Source: Hexactinellida sp. DTS-2022 (Eukaryota > Porifera > Hexactinellida). Taken from it: DNA of 64,000 nucleotides. The notes beneath the pieces are model-generated. The model had not been told where the DNA came from. It ran no database searches and was given only the letters and a program-made list of their open reading frames with translations. The position numbers and the translations under genes are program-made. Below, piece by piece: positions 31,978 through 42,500 of the stretch. Location: positions 186,001 through 250,000 of the forward strand of contig JAPNXP010000002.1 in assembly GCA_028753945.1 (NCBI GenBank). Direction: 5' to 3'. Position 1 is the stretch's first letter. Each line of letters starts with the position of its first letter.

Positions 31978-33086
31978 ACCTTGGATAGTGGCACATATGA
32001 ACAGATAGAAGGGGATAACTTGTGGGAATTCGAATCTAAATAGATTATATAAATGTGCTTATATGGACATTTGTTTTGTAAACAACTAAAACAATTTCTT
32101 TCCGATAATGAACCATGTCATTATTCCCAGGAGAGAGAAAATGAGAGAGAGAGAGGAAGCGACACATATGACCACTCGTGTCACAATGTGGTACACAGGG
32201 CCACAGGCCACAAATAGGGACACACAGGGTCCTGTCACGGAAATTTTGGTCCCCTTGGGAAATTGGTCCCGGGGACAAAAAATTTCATGGAAATTTGGTC
32301 CCTCTGAGGTTTGTGTTTATTTAGTTACCGTATTTACTAGAATAGTAGCATAGGCGATTTTTCGCCATATTGGGACCAAAGATTTATGTATAAGCCTGCA
32401 CTGGAAAATTGGGCCCCGAAACATTGATCCGGGACCAAAATTCCATGGAAAACTGGTCCTAGGACCATTTTTATATGGAATATTGGTCTATGGTGGGACC
32501 AAAAATTTCAGGCTAGGACCATTTTTCTATGGAATATCGGTCCCCCGGACTAATTTTTTCGGGGAACAATTTTCCAGTGACAGTTCAATTTGTTACTTAG
32601 GGATACTCGCACTCCAATGTCAAAGTGGTACTACGATTGCCTACAGAATAACAACATATTAACTAGCTCCATATTATCTTAATATGAATAATTTCACACC
32701 TGTGAATCCCAGTGTCGAGTTGTTGATGACACTACAAATGCTGTCTATTCTCTCCTTCTGAGTGTTGGCAGAATCTGTGGCATTAACCTGCGTGCGACGC
32801 ATAAATACCCGTTCTAAATATGGATTTGTTACTAAATACAACTCATCTCGGGGCTTAAGAAGTATCTCACTAGACTGGCATAAGGTGTCGCAACAACAAA
32901 CCAAGAAACAACACAAACCTTGACACTGAAAATCCGAAAATCAAATGCACGATTTCCTGGCTCCATGATTGGTGAAACTTTAAAATCAATATGTGGCCCT
33001 TTTTGTGATTTAAATGTGTTCATTATTTTTCGAAATATAGACCCATGACCCATCTTCAAAAGATTCATAATTTGTTCAGAATTCAT
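31978..33086 (-). pseudogene. 7TM receptor pseudogene (exons 1-4 only)
   Basis: On the minus strand, 33086 to ~32846 matches exon 1 of the 7TM family, ~32793-32700 exon 2, ~32648-32588 plus ~32234-32092 exon 3, and ~32040-31985 exon 4. The exon 1 donor reads GATGAG where paralogues have GGTGAG, so splicing is lost. Exon 3 is interrupted by ~350 bp of repeat. Exons 5 and 6 with most membrane helices are absent. It lies head-to-head with 7TM copy 2. Confidence 0.85.
32234..32588. repeat. Insertion of GGTCC-rich imperfect repeats in the 7TM pseudogene
   Basis: Degenerate units such as GGACCAAAATTTCCATGG and GAAAATTGGTCC recur about ten times in both directions around a non-repeated core near 32320-32380. 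It splits exon 3 of the pseudogene. No coding potential. Confidence 0.65.
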
Positions 33087-33380
33087 GATTTTACCTATCT
33101 GGCATGAAACGAAGTAGATACTATAAGAGTTATAAAGTTCAATTTAAAATAGAATATTTTAAAATTTATTCAGTTAGAATTCCATTTTGCAAGATGATAA
33201 GATCGAGTTCCACATTTTGATTAACAAACCATTTTCGGGATACTATATCCAATTACAATTAACTTATCACATATAAACTAAAGAAAAATTAGTCCTTGAC
33301 AACAGATATCCATAAAGGAATGGCTACTAAGTACCATTGCATATCAGCTAATGAATGAATGTATTCAGGACGATTCTAGA

Positions 33381-36363
33381 ATGAAATCAAACAAAGAAAA
33401 AGATGGGCTACAATCGGGACCAAGCGTTTCCCCAATCAGAGAGCCAGAAAAACGTGCATTTGATTGGCAGATTTTCAGTGTTAAGGTTGTTTGTGTTGTG
33501 TTTATTGTTGTTTCTTGGTTTGTTGTTGCGACACCTTATGCCAGTCTAGTGAGATTCTTCTTAAGCCCAGAGGTGAGTTATATTTAGTAACAAATCCATA
33601 TTTAGAACAGGTATTTATGTGCAGGGTTGTTTGAGTTAAATCAATGATTTTTATTAATAAAAATCATGATTTATATCAAAAATCTGACTTTAATCAAAAA
33701 TATCAGATTTATTGATTTAAATCAGATTTTTTATGTCTTGTTTTTTTCGAAAAGAAAAGAAATACATTGATAATGAGTCATTATCAATGTAATTAATCTA
33801 TTAGCCAAATAATATACGCCAGTGTGATATGGGTTGCAAAAAAAACAATTAAAATCAAAATTCTGATTTAAATAAAAAAATCGAATTTTTTTATTTACAA
33901 AAAATAATGATTTTTATCAACCCTATAATTATGTTTCGCACGCAGGTTAATGCCACAGATTCTGCCAACACTCAGAAGGAGAGAATAGACAGCATTTGTA
34001 GTGTCATCAACAACTCGACACTGGGATTCACAGGTGTGAAATTATTAATACAGTATTAACATAATATGGAGTCAAGTAACTGGTTAATATGTTGTTATTC
34101 TCTAGGCAATCGTAGTACCAATTTGACATTGGAGTGTGAGTCTCCCTATGTTACGAATGGGACCCTTTGTGTCCCTATTTGTGGCCTGTGGCATCCAGGT
34201 GGCCCTGTGTACCACATTGTGATACGAGTGGTCATATGTGTCGCTTCCTCTCTCTCTCTCATTTTCTCTCTCCTGGGAATAATGACATGGTTCATTATAG
34301 GAAAGAAATTGTTAGTTGTTTACAAAACAAATAGATACAAACACATTTATATAATCTATTTAGATTCGAATTCCCAACAGTGATCCCCTTCTATCTGTTC
34401 ATATGTGCCACTATCCAAGGTAGGTGTTAAACATATGATTAATCAGTTATTCACACATTGACACCCCCCCTATAGCTCTCTGCATCCTCATTGGTCAAAT
34501 CCAATACGAAAGGTTCTTTTGTAGCCACGAGGATTTGATTAGTTCCAGAATTCAAACAACACCGCAATGCTACATACAGGGTAAGAGGAACTAAGTTAGT
34601 TCCGGTTCCATTTTAGTTCCATATCGGGTCATGCATGGCCTATTTAATATACGGCTGTGTATGATTCCGAGAATGCCAAAAAATAGAAGGCCAGTTTATA
34701 AATTTCATTCTGGGATAAACTATGCCTCCTATTGTTATTATTTGCATTGTATATGGGGTAATCAACCATTGCGAGTCCAATGTAACCACTTTTGGGAATC
34801 TGAGATTTGTGGTTAAGCTGTTTAGGCCGCAATTTTATGGTGACGGTAACAATTTATGGTAAATGAAAAAAATTCAAATATCATAAATTTAATTTTCTTG
34901 CTACTTTCTAATAATTTTATAATAGGAAAACTAAAATAGGGATATATTTCATACACAAAAGGCTACTAAATTACAAAATGGCGACAATCTAAAAATTAAA
35001 AAAAATCTAAAGCAACCACATGCTTATAATACAAGTAGTATTCGATTTTCGTCCATAAAACGTAATAATTGCTGGTTTATATAATATTCATTCTCATTAT
35101 AAATTCGAAAATGCATACTAAGTATATTGGCAAATTATATTCATTTTCTCGTAGTTCTTTAGACTCAAATTGTATATTTTGTATATTTGTGGTGTCATCA
35201 TTAAATTGCGCCTAAACAGCTTAACCACAATCTCAGATTCTCAAAAGTGATTCCATTGGACTCGCGATGGTTGATTACACCATACAATGCAAATTATGCT
35301 AATAGGAAGCATAGTTTAGCTCAGAATGAAATTTATAAACTGGCCTTCTATTTTTTGGCCGTCTCGGTGACATACACGGCCGTATATTAAGTAGCCATGG
35401 GTCATGTGACTAGGACTAAAGATTAGAACCTATTGGTATAATTTGACTCGGATTGGCGTATAATTGGAACTGTTATTGGTACTTAATTAATGTTACTATT
35501 TATATCCTCTAGGCGCCATCTACCACTACATTAGTTTGGTATTTGTCTTCTGGTATGTTTCCTACATTGTAGCGGTTCTATTAATCCTATCTTTCCCATT
35601 CAAGCTGAGACCAACTGAGTCCAGCAATTGGAAACCCCATCTCGTTCTATTTATAGTATCAACTTGTGTCCCGCTCCTAATATTAGTCATATTTTGGGCT
35701 GTTGATCCTATTCGATATGAAATAGTTAACCATCCTACTGTTTGCTTACCGGAACCAACTGCTGGTGTTATTACAATTATAGTTCCACTTACATTGACAC
35801 TCGGGTTATCTCTCACCTCTGTTATATTAATAGTTTCACAGCTGATCATTAATCACCTGCGACTTAGGCGTCATATAACATCTTCTATGAACAAGAGGCA
35901 AACTCAGTTTATAATTAGGACACTTGGTGTCATAATTACTTTCACTCTAATTTCCCTATTTCTAACTATAGAATTTGGCGCCAGGGTATCTTTTGTAAAA
36001 TCGTTTGAATCTTTTGTGGAACTATACTGGGCGTGTATCACTCGATATGGAACTAACGCCTCTTGCTGTGTTGATAATTACAATCAGTTCTACCATCCCG
36101 AGTTAGCTGTTTTAAGCGATTTATTTTTTTCCATTTGGGGAATAGTTGCACTCTCAACCCTTGCGGTTAAAGAGGCGAGGGAATTTTGGGTTAATTTGTT
36201 TAGCAAGTGTTGTAGGTGTTGCTACCACAAAGTTAGGCCCACTGCCAAACCGGAACTATCAATGTTAAGTTTACCGATTCAATCTAAGAGACGAATGACA
36301 GATGAGATGATGCTCAATTCCACTGATAGCAACAAATCAAGCGATACAGACTCTAAAACTTGA
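33381..36363 (+). CDS. 7TM receptor with extra N-terminal membrane anchor, copy 2
   Basis: Six exons: 33381-33572, 33946-34033, 34106-34310, 34364-34419, 34476-34580 and 35513-36363, giving 498 residues. Exons 1-5 have exactly the same lengths as in copy 1. The start at 33381 matches copy 1; an in-frame ATG at 33351 would add ten residues. Order: anchor helix, ectodomain with CVPICGLWHPGG, seven helices, Ser/Lys-rich tail. Introns 1 and 5 are enlarged by insertions (33622-33924 and 34634-35399) that other copies lack. The coding sequence appears intact. Ligand and coupling are unknown. Confidence 0.8.
33622..33924. mobile_element. MITE with CAGGGTTG ends in intron 1 of 7TM copy 2
   Basis: It starts CAGGGTTGTTTGAG and ends ATCAACCCT, with many ATCAGATTT/AAATCTGAT blocks inside. 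The other 7TM copies lack it at this point. CAGGG ends suggest hAT, but I see no clean target duplication. Confidence 0.75.
34634..35399. mobile_element. 766-bp foldback element in intron 5 of 7TM copy 2
   Basis: Arms of ~200 bp start CATGGCCTATTTAATATACGG and end with its near reverse complement CCGTATATTAAGTAGCCATG. It is flanked by the 7-bp duplication GGTCATG (34627-34633 and 35400-35406). 7TM copy 1 has a single GGGTCATGCGAC at the matching place (near 30215). The core is AT-rich with no reading frame. Confidence 0.9.
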
Positions 36364-36607
36364 AAGTGATGGGAACCGTATTTGGCGCTCGTTTAGATTG
36401 GTACTGACTTAGTTTTTCAGTGATAATATTTGTCATACAAGTTCTTTTTGTGATTATTTTGATAAAATATATGTTGTTATTGTATTTGTTGAGTAAATTT
36501 TATAGTTCCAATTCTTCCTCTCTCGGATGGAACAAAAATTAAGGGAACAGTGGATATTAATAAAAACTAAATACAAACTTGCATTAAAGCATCAAAAATA
36601 TATTAAA

Positions 36608-38612
36608 TTAATTTTCTGTTAGGAATACAGCAGAATTTTCTGAAACGAGCTTAGTTTTAGTTCCAATTTCCTCTGATTTGTTGCTATCTGTGGAATTGAG
36701 CACCACCACTTCTGTCATTCGTCTCTTAAGTTGAATCTGTGAATTTGAAGATAGTTCCGGTTTGGCAGTGGGCCTAACTTTGTTGTAGCAACACCTACAA
36801 CACTTGCTAAACAAATTAACCCAAAAATTCCGTGCCTCTTTAACCGCAAGGGTTGAGAGTGCAACTATTCCCCAAATGGAAAAAAGGAAATCGCTTAAAG
36901 CAGTTAACTCGGGATGGTAGAACTGAGTGTAATTATCAACACAGCAAGAGGTGTTAGTTCCATATCGAGTGATACACGCCCAGTATAGTTCCACAAAGGA
37001 TTCAAACGGTTTAACGACAGAAATTCTGGCACCAAATTCTATAGTTAGAAATAGGGAAATTAGAGTGAAAGTAATTATGACACCAAGTGTCCTAATTATA
37101 AACTGAGTTTGCCTATTGTCCATAGAGGAGGTTTTATGGCGCCTAAGTCGCAGGTGATTAATGATCAGTTTTGAAATTATTAATATAACAGAGGTGAGAG
37201 ATAACCCGAGTGTCAAAGTAAGTGGAACTACAAACATAACAACAATAGCAGTTGGTTCCGGTAAGCAAACGAGAGGATGATTAACTATTTCATATCGAAC
37301 AGGATCAACAGCCCAAAATATGACTAATATTAGGAGCGGGACACAAGTTGATACTATAAATAGAACGAGATGGGGTTTCCAATTGCTGGACTCAGTTGGT
37401 CTCAGCTTGAATGGGAAAGACAGGATCAATAGAACCGCTACAATGTAGGAAACGTACCAGAAGACAAATACCAAACTAATGTAGTGGTAGATGGCGCCTA
37501 GAGGATATAAATAGCAACATTAATTAAGTACCAATAACAGTTCCAATTATACGCCAATCCGAGTCAAATTAAACCAATAGGATCTAATCTTTAGTCCTGG
37601 TCATATGACCCAATATGGAGCTAACAATGGAACCGGAACTAACTTAGTTCCACTTACCCTGTATGTAGCATTGCGGTGTTGTTTGTATTCTGGAACTTAT
37701 CAAATCCTCGTGGCTACAATAGAACCTTTCGTATTGGATCTGACCAATGAGGATGCAGAGTGCTATAGGGGGGGTGTTAATGTGTGAATAACTGATTAAT
37801 CATATGTTTGACACCTACCTTGGATAGTGGCACATATGAACAGATAGAAGGGGATCACTTGTGGGAATTCGAATCTAAATAGATTATATAAACGCGTTTG
37901 TATGACATTTGTTTTGTAAACAACTAACAATTTCTTTCCTATGATGAACCATGTCATTATTCCCAGGAGAGAGAAAATGAGAGAGAGAGAGGAAGCGACA
38001 CAAATGACCACTCGTGTCACAATGTGGTACACAGTGCCACCTGGATGCCACGAGCCACAAATAGGGACACACAGGGTCCCATTCGTAACATAGGGAGACT
38101 CACACTTCAATGTCAAATTGGTACTACGATTGCCTACAGAATAACAACATATTAACCAGTTACTTGACTCCATATTATGTAATATGAATAATTTCACACC
38201 TGTGAATCCCAGTGTCGAGTTGTTGATGACACTACAAATGCTGTCTATTCTCTCCTTCTGAGTGTTGGCAGAATCTGTGGCATTAACCTGCGTGCGACAC
38301 ATAAATACCTGTTCTAAATATAGATTTGTACTAAATATAACTCACCTCTGGGCTTAAGAAGTATCTCACTAGACTGGCATAAGGTGTCGCAACAACAATC
38401 CAAGAAACAACAATAAAAACAACACAAACAACTTTAACACTGAAAATCCGCAAATCAAATGCACGCTTTCCTGGCTCTCTGATTGGTGAAACTTTAAAAT
38501 CAACATGTGGCCCCTTTTTGTGGTTTAAAATGTGTTCATTATTTTTTCGAAATATAGAACCATCTTCAAAAGATTCATAATTTGTTTTAACTGGGATACT
38601 ATCAGCAGACAT
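36608..38612 (-). CDS. 7TM receptor with extra N-terminal membrane anchor, copy 3
   Basis: Six exons: 38612-38346, 38287-38200, 38133-37929, 37874-37819, 37762-37658 and 37497-36608, giving 536 residues. Exons 2-5 have the same lengths as in copies 1 and 2. The N-terminus before the anchor helix is longer (~52 residues) and is shared with the pseudogene at 31978-33086. The tail is also longer. Key motifs are kept: CVPICGSWHPGG, CITRYGTNTSCC, and the WGIVALSTLAVKEAR helix. It is arranged tail-to-tail with copy 2, about 245 bp apart. Confidence 0.8.
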
Positions 38613-39156
38613 TTAGATCGGATTCCTTTGTACATTTCTGTTGTCAGGCAGTATTTATCTCCTTTAGAAATGCAATTTGATATAAGCATACTTAAAGTGG
38701 TTTAAGATGAAAGAGTTTAAATAATAGGATACTTTTAAATTGTGGTTCGTCAGTAAGCACGTAGGTTAATTCTGAATACAATATTACTTTGCCAATTTGA
38801 TGCAATTGGAAGTAATTCAGGTGTTTGTTCCATATGTGTATTCGATAATATTGGGTGAATTGTGCAATAAAATTATAAACTAGATTTTTGCAACTTTGAA
38901 TTTGCGCGCCAAAATTTTTAGCGCTTATAATTATGCACTTTTTATTCCACTTTTAAGCGCCAAATTAACTAAATTATGCGCGTTCAAAATCTGGAATTCA
39001 AAATCGTTACTAAAATAGATTATAACTACCGGGAATCCAAATATCTTTAATTGGAACTAACTAATCCTTAGTTCAGGTTACAAATACTTACAAGGGCTTC
39101 AAATACAGAATTCAAACAGAAATGGAATTATGAAAATTTCTACACAAAATACTAAA
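38613..39156. other. AT-rich spacer
   Basis: No exon seen. A small cluster of GCGCGCC and TTAGCGC motifs lies at 38900-38985. Confidence 0.5.
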
Positions 39157-39597
39157 TCAATTTATACGAGCAAAATAGGTGACACAAGTCAAGATATAAT
39201 CCATCTCATCGATTAGTTTCCAAATAATTGTTGCTTCTACTTTAGGTACATCATCTGGTATTTCAATGTATTTATTTATTGTAACATTTTTATTTACATC
39301 CAATGGGCACGTCATACAACAATCACAGCCATTTTCTTTCAACAAATCGACCGAAACATTTGCGTATTCAAAATAGAACCTGGCACTAAGTGTAATAGTC
39401 ACATTTTTGATATAAGTATTTGGTGTGAAGACCATGTTCACATTGATTGATTCGCTGCTCGAGAAATTACACATGGTATCATTACAGCCAGTTATCGCCA
39501 CATCGACAAGTCGCGCGTGCTCTGAACCACAATCCTTGAAAGTGATAATTTTTGGAAACCCAAAAACTAGAATAACGAGACAGAGGAAATATCGCAT
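39157..39597 (-). CDS. NPC2: NPC2-like ML-domain lipid-binding protein
   Basis: Single-exon gene, 146 residues, about the length of NPC2. A signal peptide (MRYFLCLVILVFGF) is followed by the FKDCGS start of the mature ML domain. Cysteines at the expected places (near residues 23, 38, 43, 91-96 and 137) could form the three conserved disulfides. Family members carry cholesterol in lysosomes or bind other lipids after secretion. Several N-glycosylation sequons are present (NFSS, NVTIT, NVSV). The identity to NPC2 is modest, so ligand specificity is not certain. Confidence 0.85.
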   Translation of the reverse strand: MRYFLCLVILVFGFPKIITFKDCGSEHARLVDVAITGCNDTMCNFSSSESINVNMVFTPNTYIKNVTITLSARFYFEYANVSVDLLKENGCDCCMTCPLDVNKNVTINKYIEIPDDVPKVEATIIWKLIDEMDYILTCVTYFARIN

Positions 39598-39950
39598 TTA
39601 ACCAATCAAATTTGAGATAGCCTAGGCTGGCGAGTATTTGTAGTTTCAATGAGAAAACTTACTGAACAACAGATGTAACCAGCCAATGAAATCAATGGAA
39701 AGAACAAATAGAATCTATTGGTTGACATAGATAGGCTCTGTATACTGGGAAATTGTGCTAATTACCTGAATGGAATTAACTACGAAAACACAACAATTAA
39801 ATTAAAAACACCTGACAATTTGACAATTATTATTCATGAAACAACAAAGAATTAGCAAGTCAAACCTATTATGGAACCAATGCCAAAATTAGTACAAAAA
39901 GAAAAGTTAATAAAATACAAGGAAATAGTTTCAATTCTGTTAAATAGGAA
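39598..39950. other. Spacer between NPC2-like and Deltex-like genes
   Basis: About 350 bp of AT-rich DNA with CCAAT motifs. Nothing else is recognisable. It may hold the NPC2 promoter. Confidence 0.5.
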
Positions 39951-41324
39951 CTATAACTCATCCTCGGTTACACCTTGTACAGCTAGTTCCATTTTGATAT
40001 TTTTCAGAAAGTTTGGGTCAGGGAATCCATGTCCAGAGGTATTAGAATGTGGCTCAGTTTTGTGATGAATATTATTCCAAACGATGCAATTTTGTCGCCC
40101 AGTAGTGACACTGGTTCCAATTGTGAATATGAGACGTCTTTCCCAGGCTATTTTCAATAGTGCCACTACTACCTTACCTTCAGGGCAATCCGGTACGTAA
40201 CAAACACGGGGAAAACCCGATGCATTATATCTAGTTCCATTTTCACTTATTCCATCCGAGAAATGGTATCTTATAACAATTGTTTGGTGACCTTCGTAAC
40301 CAGGTACGGAGTAATGGTCAAGTCTGGTATTCATAGTTCCGGTTACAGGTTGATCCCCGGTTTTTATACCATGGATAGTCTGGCAAATCGGACAAGAAAT
40401 CGAATATTCGTTTCGTTTTATTTTAGGCATTGAATCTAGCATGGTTCCAATACAAACCACGTGGAACAAGTGCGAACACTTTTTGAGACCACAAACGACA
40501 TCCAGGGGCAAACTGGAACTAACTGACTTTGTAGGCACATCGATGTCAGCTGGTTCCAATAACGAAGTTATGCAAATCGGACAACTCTCATCTTTGGGGA
40601 TCGATTCGGGAGATTTAATTTCTGAGTATTTACGGAAGAATGTGTCATAGGAACCAAAGTTTTTAGTTGGTTCCGATTTGGATTTTTTTCGTGGCATTGA
40701 TGGAGGAGAATTATCTGCGCCAATTGGAGGTGTCGAGGGAACACCAGACTTAGTTCCTGTTATAGTTCCACTTTTAATTGGGTTTTTAGTGGCATTAGTG
40801 GAGGGAGAAATAGCGTTCATCGAATGAGCAATAGTGGCGCCATAATCTCGGGGAATTGGAACTGGAACTGACTTAGTTCCGGTTTGTGGCAGAGGTGTGG
40901 TAGGGGTTGCATGGCCTCCTAATGGGGAGGGTGGCAGTCCACTGGTTGAGCCACTTTTAGGTGGCACAAAAGTTGCGGATTGTGGAACAGATGCAAATGC
41001 TAAAGTGACACCAAGTGGATCCATTGAAACAGGAATGTGCGAAGGGAATCCAATTCCGGAACTTATCATGGTTCCATATGAAACTGGAACTAACATTCCG
41101 GTATCATTTCTGTAAATATTTCTCTCAGTTCCATAAACATTGTTTGTTTGTTTATTAAGAAGAAAATCAACAGTGTACGTATTCCTTCGGACTGAAATGT
41201 TAATTTGGTTAACCCCAGATTGGAAAGCACTTTCTATGACAGAATTTGAATGTGGATCATAAGGAACCCAACTATTCGTGTCTCCATAGAAGAACCACCT
41301 CGGAATGTGTCCTGAAGTGGCCAT
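39951..41324 (-). CDS. DTX: Deltex-family E3 ubiquitin ligase
   Basis: Single-exon gene, 457 residues. An N-terminal WWE domain (~8-72, starting PRWFFYGDTNSW) is followed by a Pro/Ser/Thr-rich linker (~75-225). A RING finger lies at ~248-314 (CPIC, then KKCSHLFHVVC, then CPIC). The Deltex C-terminal domain at ~322-450 has HYSVPGYEGHQTIVI, RRLIFTIGTSVTTG and VWNNIHHKTE. In known family members the WWE domain binds Notch ankyrin repeats or ADP-ribose, and the RING-DTC module joins ubiquitin to targets, including ADP-ribose. There is one WWE domain rather than the two of DTX1/2/4. The linker contains repeated AGTTCC-derived GTKS/VPVP stretches. Confidence 0.95.
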   Translation of the reverse strand: MATSGHIPRWFFYGDTNSWVPYDPHSNSVIESAFQSGVNQINISVRRNTYTVDFLLNKQTNNVYGTERNIYRNDTGMLVPVSYGTMISSGIGFPSHIPVSMDPLGVTLAFASVPQSATFVPPKSGSTSGLPPSPLGGHATPTTPLPQTGTKSVPVPIPRDYGATIAHSMNAISPSTNATKNPIKSGTITGTKSGVPSTPPIGADNSPPSMPRKKSKSEPTKNFGSYDTFFRKYSEIKSPESIPKDESCPICITSLLEPADIDVPTKSVSSSLPLDVVCGLKKCSHLFHVVCIGTMLDSMPKIKRNEYSISCPICQTIHGIKTGDQPVTGTMNTRLDHYSVPGYEGHQTIVIRYHFSDGISENGTRYNASGFPRVCYVPDCPEGKVVVALLKIAWERRLIFTIGTSVTTGRQNCIVWNNIHHKTEPHSNTSGHGFPDPNFLKNIKMELAVQGVTEDEL

Positions 41325-41344
41325 GTGGCTGAATATAAGAAACT

Positions 41345-41784
41345 ACAGTAGACTATGTTAATAGGAACACAGGGGACAGTATTAGTACAGTAGACTCTGT
41401 TAATAGGAACACCAGGGGACAGTATTAGTACAGTATACTCTGTTAATATGAACACCAGGGGACCGTATTAGTACAGTATACTCTGTTAATATGAACACCA
41501 GGGGACCGTATTAATACAGTAGACTCTGTTAATAGGAACTCCAGGGGACCGTATTAGTACAGTAGACTCTGTTAATAGGAACTCCAGGGGACCGTATTAG
41601 TACAGTAGACTATGTTAGTAGGAACACCAGGGGACCTTATTAATGTGTTCGTATTATCCGGAATTCGTATTAACTGGAGTCACTTGCATGCATTTGTAAT
41701 ATTTATATAGGCTAGGGGAATTAAACCTTGTACTCCTTAACCAATATTTCCCTTATCCGTGTTCCTATCAACGAGAGTCTACTG
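41345..41784. repeat. Tandem array of MITE family B termini plus one full copy
   Basis: The ~60-bp module CAGTAGACTCTGTTAATAGG, then AACACCAGGGGACCGTATTAGTA, repeats about six times, then runs into a full family B element ending GAGAGTCTACTG at 41784. Only the terminal segment is repeated, so this looks like nested insertion or slippage at the element end. It lies ~20 bp upstream of the Deltex-like start. Confidence 0.85.
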
Positions 41785-41952
41785 TAATTTGTATAATTAT
41801 TTACCAAAGTGGTGATTTGATTAATTATTGCAAAAAGAAACGGGTTTTTTATAAAGTTTTCCCAATTATCTAGTTGTAGTTTATAGAACAATATAGTAAT
41901 GTTGTGAAGTGGCATTATTTTCATAGTATGCGACACATTTGTAACACCAATA

Positions 41953-42373
41953 CTGGGCCGTAGGAGTAGGTGCGGCAGGTGCGGTCATGGCCGCACCAAT
42001 AATTTAGTGATCACACAAATATTCGGGAACACATTTAAGTCACCGACATCAATAGGAGCGGCATAATGGTATTGGTAAACACAACTGCTACAGGTGTGGC
42101 ATAGGCGCTGCTGCCACCGCCAAACTGTCGTACCATCATTATAATATCGTATTTGTAACCATTAGATTATTTACCATAGCAACTCTTGCTACACTTCAAT
42201 AAAGACTGTATAAAATTTTATTAGTATTATTGAATTTTTGAATTTGCCTTAGTTGAGTAACTTAAAACATAAGAGTAAAACGGGTATAAAGAAGAAAAGA
42301 TTAATGTATGTTTATAATAAATGTGGTGACGTCACTGTGCCGCACCAATAAATGTTGGCGTGCTACGGGCCTG
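41953..42373. mobile_element. hAT-like non-autonomous element, ~420 bp
   Basis: Imperfect inverted ends CTGGGCCGTAG / CTACGGGCCTG, each followed inside by GGTGCGGC/GCCGCACC, are flanked by CAATA direct repeats. No reading frame. It sits between the Deltex-like and NHL genes. Confidence 0.65.
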
Positions 42374-42500
42374 CAATATTAGTTCCAAATACAAAAACAG
42401 AGATTTTCACAAGTGAGATACCAGAATTTAAACCAGAATTAAATTAATCGAATTTAAAGTATATACGTAGTTGATAATTTAATAAATAATAAACAAATAA

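Noticed and set aside
33351..33380. Upstream ATG for 7TM copy 2
   Set aside because: The added ten residues are absent from copy 1, whose homologous start matches 33381.
34631..34832. Two overlapping ~60-codon frames in 7TM copy 2
   Set aside because: They lie in the arm of a foldback insertion within an intron and are mirrored in its other arm.
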